Positions 59,901 to 64,000 of a stretch of DNA of 64,000 bases are shown here, in pieces; position 1 is the stretch's first letter; the number at the start of each line of letters is the position of its first letter. The notes under the pieces are model-generated. The model ran no database searches and was not told where the DNA came from. It was given only the letters and a program-made list of their open reading frames with translations. Source of the DNA: Mycogone perniciosa (lineage: Eukaryota > Ascomycota > Sordariomycetes > Hypocreales > Hypocreaceae); contig JAOALB010000001.1 in assembly GCA_025331125.1 (NCBI GenBank), forward strand, positions 992,001-1,056,000, written 5' to 3'. A program made the translations under genes and the position numbers.

Positions 59901-62094
59901 TGCTGGTCGCAGAATGCACGCTGATCACGGAATCAGCCTCCGGCGCAGATCTCATGTCAGTTTACGGGGTGCTCAAGGATTCAGCTTGGCCAAGTCGCAC
60001 AAACGAAAACCTACTGCCAGAGACTAGTCACCGCTACGCAAGAGATTTGTCGCGACTGTGGCATGTATCAGCACCGCACTGATCGGTGCTCTGTTGGGTA
60101 TTTATGCCGGCTTGGTTCCATCTATCCAGTACTACATCATCGACCAGTCTCACGCCACCGTCCATGGGAACACTGGATGCTTCCTGGGCTTGGCCATTCC
60201 TACGTTCCTCATGTGGCCTCTGCCTTTGCTTCATGGACGGAAGCCTTACATCATGACGAGTCTTGTGCTCGCCATGCCTCTCTTGTTTCCTCAGGCCTTG
60301 GCAGTCAACAACCAGCGATTGACCCACACGGCTTCATGGAGGACGATGCTTCTTGCATCACGTACACTCATGGGTTCTGCCCTTGGGTTTGCCAGTATGA
60401 ACTTCCACTCGATACTGACAGATCTCTTTGGCGCCTCACTCATGAGTACGAATCCTCATCAGGAAGTCGTCGACCACTACGACGCGAGACGGCATGGTGG
60501 CGGTATGGGCGTTTGGCTCGGCATCTGGACATGGTGTTGGATTGGATCCCTTGGGATTGGTTTCCTCATCGGAGCCTGCCTCATTGACCGTTATCCTCCA
60601 ACATGGGGATTTTACATTAGCATCATGATGATTGCGGTTGTGCTTTTCCTCAATGTTGTGTGTCCCGAGGTCCGGAGATCCGCTTTCAGACGATCCGTAG
60701 CAGAGGTCAGGACAGGAAATGATATTTCACGCCGAGTTGCTCGCGGTGAAATCATGATGCATCGGGTCAAGACTGGTCCAAAGTGGTGGGGACAGGAAGT
60801 GTATCACGGCATTCTTTTGTCTCTCAAGATGCTGCGTCAGCCTGGCTTCATCATCCTTGCCATATATTCTGCTTGGATATATGCCCAAGTTGTCTTGATT
60901 ATCGTGCTTCTGGGCTCCTTGTCATCCAAGTTTTACAAACTGCGATCTCCCAATGTGGGCCTACTTGTTGGGAGCGTTGCTCTTGGAGCAGTACTGGCAA
61001 TTCCCTTTCAAAAAGCTGGTATTTTTTCGAGATCTCGCCTAGCACAATTGAATACCAACAAGGCGACAATGGAGAGAAGGTTCGGATGGTCATCGCACCT
61101 GGTTCGCCGAACACTCTTCACAATCTTGCTACCCTTGGCAGGAATCTGCTACGCCTCATTGTCATCTGGTCCACCGATGAACCTTGGTCTGCCGACCGTC
61201 TTCGCATTCTGCGTGGGATTTCTATCATGTCTCGCCATTGCAGAGTGCAACGGACTTGTCATGGAGTCTTTTGATACTTCAGATCTATCACCAGGGATGA
61301 CGGGGCGCCAGCGAGGCAGGTCTGGAAAGGCTGAAAAACGGACAAACTACTCCTCGTTCCCGAGGGTGACTGCCGGATTTGCTGTCATTCACACTTTTGC
61401 ATTCATCTTTGCCGCCGGCGCAACTGCTCTCGGCGGCCTGGTTACAAGAACATTGGGTCAGCAGGTTGCTACGGGAGTGGTGGCAAGCATCCTCTTTATT
61501 CTCACCATCATGCTTCTTCTGGTTCTGGTTCGGTTTACTGAAGTGCAGATCATACCCAAGTCCAAATGGGAAGAGATGGACAGGCTTATTGAGGCTCGCC
61601 GGAGGTCGACAATACGGCGTGCTTCAATGCCCCACGATCCGCAAGCGGTGATGGAAGAGGAAAAGGCCTGGAGGCCAGCCATGCTTGGAAATCCTATCGG
61701 AAAGAAACGCAGGATGAATATCCTGGAACTAGGGGGCATGACACGCTGGCAGGAGATCAGAAAGAAGAACAAGCTCGTTGACTCGAACGCTCATCTCAAT
61801 CGTGCGGCATGGGACCAAGGCATGGAAGCTTTGGACGATCAGTTGAGTGATATCCAAAGAGAAGTTGAGGATTTCTTCAACGTAGGAGGTGTGAAGAAAC
61901 GGGGCTCTAGGCGCTTGCGTCAGTCAGATGACTGCAGCGATTCAACTCAAGATATAGAGATGGAGGTCCTAGGGAATCAGGCCACAGGGTCGAGGTCTCA
62001 GCGACGCTTCATGGAGAGGGAGTGCATCATGAGTCAAACTGTGGCGGAAGAGATTGGTAACGAGGGAAATGGTGAGACTAGGAGGAATATGTAA
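56963..62094 (+). pseudogene. Very long MFS-type membrane protein gene, interrupted by an in-frame TAG
   Basis: Exons 56963-57598, 57673-58485 and 58549-62094 stay in one frame. Intron 1 is 74 bp (GTTCGT...CTACAG). Intron 2 is 63 bp, in frame, and its last three bases TAG would otherwise be a stop. The N-terminal cytoplasmic arm is about 975 residues, Ser/Pro-rich, with four CxxC-type repeats at about 364-483. A TAG at 60025-60027 (codon 976) directly precedes a perfectly open 688-residue membrane domain: FVATVACISTALIGALLGIY, WPLPLLHGRKPY, LFGASLMSTNPHQE and RRHGGGMGVWLGIW wording typical of a fungal MFS family, with 10-12 membrane segments and a 170-residue tail. The TAG probably replaces a Trp codon. 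Either the gene is newly broken, or the stop is removed by unseen splicing, read through, or a base error. No start codon before segment 1 would rescue the membrane domain. Confidence 0.75.
58120..58485 (+). repeat. Tandem CxxC protein repeat in the MFS arm
   Basis: Units of about 33-34 residues share YPxYAGPxxH, a CxxCP pair and a later ECxK: the first is degenerate (ECGRCN...DECIK), two are complete (CEQCP...SECNK; CTRCP...SECSK) and the last stops at IDSC, at the intron. The four-Cys spacing suggests a small metal-binding module, which is inference. Confidence 0.8.
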
Positions 62095-62426
62095 ACAGTA
62101 CAAGCGGGTCGGTTGCTTAATCAAGGGACTACTGGTTGGGGGGATGAAGTGCGAGAACACACTGAATACACCTAGTTTATCCGTCAATACTATACATCGT
62201 ACTTTTCTGCCTCGTAATGGCTATGTACAAGGCGTTGCTCCAACTAAACAGTCTACTACTGCAGTGTCTGTACTATACAAGATGTTTTGTAGAGTTCTCG
62301 AACAGGAGGAAAGAAAAATTAGCGGAATGCTACATGGGTAACCAAGTCTCGTAAGATAGCATAAATCGAAACAAAGAAAAAGCGACATATGAGAATGTGT
62401 GTCCACCCCCTTTTTTTATCCCACTC
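62095..62426. other. Short intergenic gap, convergent 3' ends
   Basis: About 330 bp between the MFS stop codon and the stop codon of the Q-rich gene. Nothing else is seen. Confidence 0.6.
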
Positions 62427-64000
62427 TTATTGTACATTCAGATAGAGATTGTCACCTCGCCGGGTAGGCGTCAGTTTTGGAACCCAGACGGGTGTAGCAG
62501 GCAATTCGCCTATTTGTTGTTGCTCTTGTTGTTGTTGCTCTTGTTGTTGTTGCTCTTGTTGTTGTTGCTCTTGTTGTTGTTGCTCTTGTTGGTGTTGTTG
62601 CTGCTGTTGCTTTTGTCTTGGTGTGGCGGGCACAAAGTCGCCATCTTGACGACGCCATTTATCCTGTGTGGAAGAACGGGATTGAGTTGCTGCTGAGATG
62701 GCCATGTTGGCGGCGCGATCGGAGCCAAGACGTTTAGCTAGGAGGGATTGAGGATCCGCTGATGAAGAGGGGTTATAGGGCCGGATTTGGGAGTTGGGGA
62801 CGGTGAGTTGAGGGGGGTATAGATCGGGCTGCTGCTGTTGTTGGCGGAGGTTTGCTTGGTGGAGGTGAGGTGTTGAGAAGGGGGGTTGATGGTTTCGTGG
62901 GTGGTGGTAGGGATAGCGGTTTGGATGAGGGCGAGGAGGGAGGTTGAAAGTTGGATTGTTGAAGTGTGATAGTGGTGGTGGTGGTTGTGATTGGCGGTTT
63001 GGATAGGAGAAGGGGGAGGGTTGGAGATAGCCCCTTTGTGAGGATGGGTGAGGAGGGATTTGGTAGGGGTGAGTGTTATTGGGTGGATGTTGTCTCTGGT
63101 AGGCTGAGTGGCGTTGCTGTTGGGGATGCTGCTGGGGATGCTGCTGGAATGAGACAGGTTGTTGTATTGATTGACGAGGACGGGGGTCCTGGCTACCGTG
63201 GATGGAGGAGAGACGGCGCTGGGAGGAGGGGAGTTGGTTTCTATCATTTGGCTCGGGTTCTGGTGAGGGTTCGACGACTCTCATTGTGGGAGAGCCGGTC
63301 CTGAGTGCGCCGGGGGACTCTATGGGACGAGGTCCTATGGCTCTCTTTCCTGTTGGCCTTGGGGCGCTGTACGAAGACATGGTGGCGACGCCGAGGGGTT
63401 GTCGGGATGGCATCGTGCCCAGTGTAGGACTGGGCTGCCCAGGGGGTTGCTTCGCAAAAGGGCGCATCGGTGGCGGGACGGTCAAGTTTGCACCTGTTTT
63501 GATGTTTTTGTTACGGCCAGGAATCTTCGGGTATGATACGGGAGAGCGTCCGTTTGCAGGAGATTCAGCAACGGGTGAGAGATTTCCTTGTTGCTCCATG
63601 GGAGGAGGGGGTTCTAGGTCGTTCAAGTCCTCTGAGGAGGTGGTGATGGTTGTGATGCCACTATCAGCTGAGGTTACCCGCGGACGGGTCAGAGATCGAG
63701 TTGATGATCGATGATTGGTTGACGAGCGGCGAGGGTTGGTGCCGGTAGAGAAAAGGGGTCGGGGAACATATGGTTGCTGAAGATCATCTTCAGGAGAGAC
63801 GGATGGCTCAACAGCCCTAATCGTCTGTGTGGGTGGTGGCGTCGAGATTGTTACTGGAGGTTTCTTGGATGGCTCGGTCGACTTGGTCGACTTTCCTCCT
63901 TTGGATTTACCACCCTTGTCTTTCGATCTTGCAATCATGAAGCCCGCTGCCCCTGCTGCAGCAACACCTATACCAACACCAACACCCGCAGCAACAGCCA
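62427..64000 (-). CDS. Pro/Gln-rich single-pass membrane protein, 5' end outside the window
   Basis: The frame is open from the window edge to a stop at 62427, giving the last 523 residues or so; the start lies beyond 64000. The first visible residues, AVAAGVGVGIGVAAAGAAGF, form a Gly/Ala/Val-rich membrane helix followed by a basic IARSKDKGGKSKGGK stop-transfer stretch, so the remaining 500 residues are probably cytoplasmic. That part is disordered: Pro/Ser/Arg-rich, then Gln/His/Pro-rich, with five QQQQE units near residue 470, and ends in LPATPVWVPKLTPTRRGDNL. The ATPxWVPKL-like C terminus looks ordered and may be a short binding motif. This layout resembles fungal wall-sensor or Wsc/Mid-like proteins, whose extracellular domain would be off the window. 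That is only inference. Confidence 0.75.
   Translation of the reverse strand, partial: AVAAGVGVGIGVAAAGAAGFMIARSKDKGGKSKGGKSTKSTEPSKKPPVTISTPPPTQTIRAVEPSVSPEDDLQQPYVPRPLFSTGTNPRRSSTNHRSSTRSLTRPRVTSADSGITTITTSSEDLNDLEPPPPMEQQGNLSPVAESPANGRSPVSYPKIPGRNKNIKTGANLTVPPPMRPFAKQPPGQPSPTLGTMPSRQPLGVATMSSYSAPRPTGKRAIGPRPIESPGALRTGSPTMRVVEPSPEPEPNDRNQLPSSQRRLSSIHGSQDPRPRQSIQQPVSFQQHPQQHPQQQRHSAYQRQHPPNNTHPYQIPPHPSSQRGYLQPSPFSYPNRQSQPPPPLSHFNNPTFNLPPRPHPNRYPYHHPRNHQPPFSTPHLHQANLRQQQQQPDLYPPQLTVPNSQIRPYNPSSSADPQSLLAKRLGSDRAANMAISAATQSRSSTQDKWRRQDGDFVPATPRQKQQQQQHQQEQQQQEQQQQEQQQQEQQQQEQQQIGELPATPVWVPKLTPTRRGDNLYLNVQ
62514..62612 (-). repeat. 15-bp coding repeat encoding QQQQE
   Basis: Five near-perfect 15-bp units (TTGTTGTTGTTGCTC on the plus strand), then interrupted CAA/CAG codons. 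It lies near the C terminus of the Q-rich membrane protein and is prone to length change. Confidence 0.9.

Noticed and set aside
59956..60027. 72-nt in-frame intron that would remove the TAG at 60025
   Set aside because: The donor GTCAGT is weak, no CTRAC branch site lies before the end, and the removed residues (SLRGAQGFSLAKSHKRKPTA) look conserved. Kept only as an alternative in the findings.
60063..60587. 174-codon frame overlapping the start of the MFS membrane domain
   Set aside because: Shadow of the real frame; His/Arg/Trp-rich and without membrane segments.

Overview
The window is nuclear DNA of a filamentous ascomycete, almost certainly a eurotiomycete of the Aspergillus/Penicillium/Monascus type. 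The reasons are: protein-coding genes split by short introns (mostly 46-75 bp) with GT...CTRAC...AG signals; typical filamentous-fungal proteins (ApsA/Num1 cortical anchor, Pom1-type DYRK kinase, SIN protein Cdc14, Ies4, a Pex28-32-family peroxin, a GID/RanBPM scaffold, indoleamine 2,3-dioxygenase, GGPP synthase); and a short motif TACTCCGTA/TACGGAGTA scattered through almost every long intergenic stretch. No rRNA, tRNA, CRISPR array, prophage or intact transposon was found. The species cannot be fixed from sequence alone.

Layout. 1-3086 is non-coding. 3087-7240 (+) is an ApsA/Num1-like cortical nuclear-migration protein. 8059-8982 (+) is an OTU deubiquitinase, convergent with a thiol-methyltransferase-like gene (9141-10167, -). 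An SDR reductase (10867-11799, +) and a 79-residue Ser-rich protein (12477-12716, -) follow. 14622-15567 (+) is a metaxin/SAM-type mitochondrial import protein and 16196-18541 (-) a six-exon RanBPM/Vid30 protein. 20154-21081 (-) is INO80 subunit Ies4. 22561-23985 (+) is an unknown low-complexity protein. 25081-26617 (+) is indoleamine 2,3-dioxygenase with two palindromes in its promoter. 27248-28476 (+) is a cysteine-rich single-pass membrane protein. 28895-29841 (-) is Cdc14 (septation), 31264-32688 (+) GGPP synthase and 33042-34570 (-) a peroxin. 35717-37682 is a decayed NACHT-ankyrin (NLR-like) gene. 40531-44844 (+) is a Pom1-like DYRK kinase. A gene-poor stretch of about 12 kb follows, in which only one tiny Cys-rich protein (52493-52726) is supported. 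56963-62094 (+) is a very long MFS-type membrane protein broken by an in-frame TAG. The window ends inside a Pro/Gln-rich membrane protein (62427 to beyond 64000, -).

How the genes relate. This is mostly a housekeeping neighbourhood rather than a pathway cluster. Several genes bear on cell organisation: ApsA (nuclear positioning), Cdc14/SIN (septation) and the Pom1-like kinase (polarity and division-site control). GGPP synthase, the SDR, the methyltransferase and the dioxygenase are metabolic, but they are separated by unrelated genes and I do not claim a secondary-metabolite cluster.

Most interesting observations: (i) the MFS gene, with an in-frame intron whose last codon is TAG, a tandem CxxC repeat in its cytoplasmic arm, and a second TAG just before the first membrane segment; (ii) paired CGG-N7/8-CCG palindromes upstream of the dioxygenase; (iii) a row of dynein-light-chain-like QT motifs in ApsA; (iv) the tiny conserved-looking Cys/His protein alone in the gene-poor region; (v) the NLR-like pseudogene; (vi) the dispersed TACTCCGTA motif.
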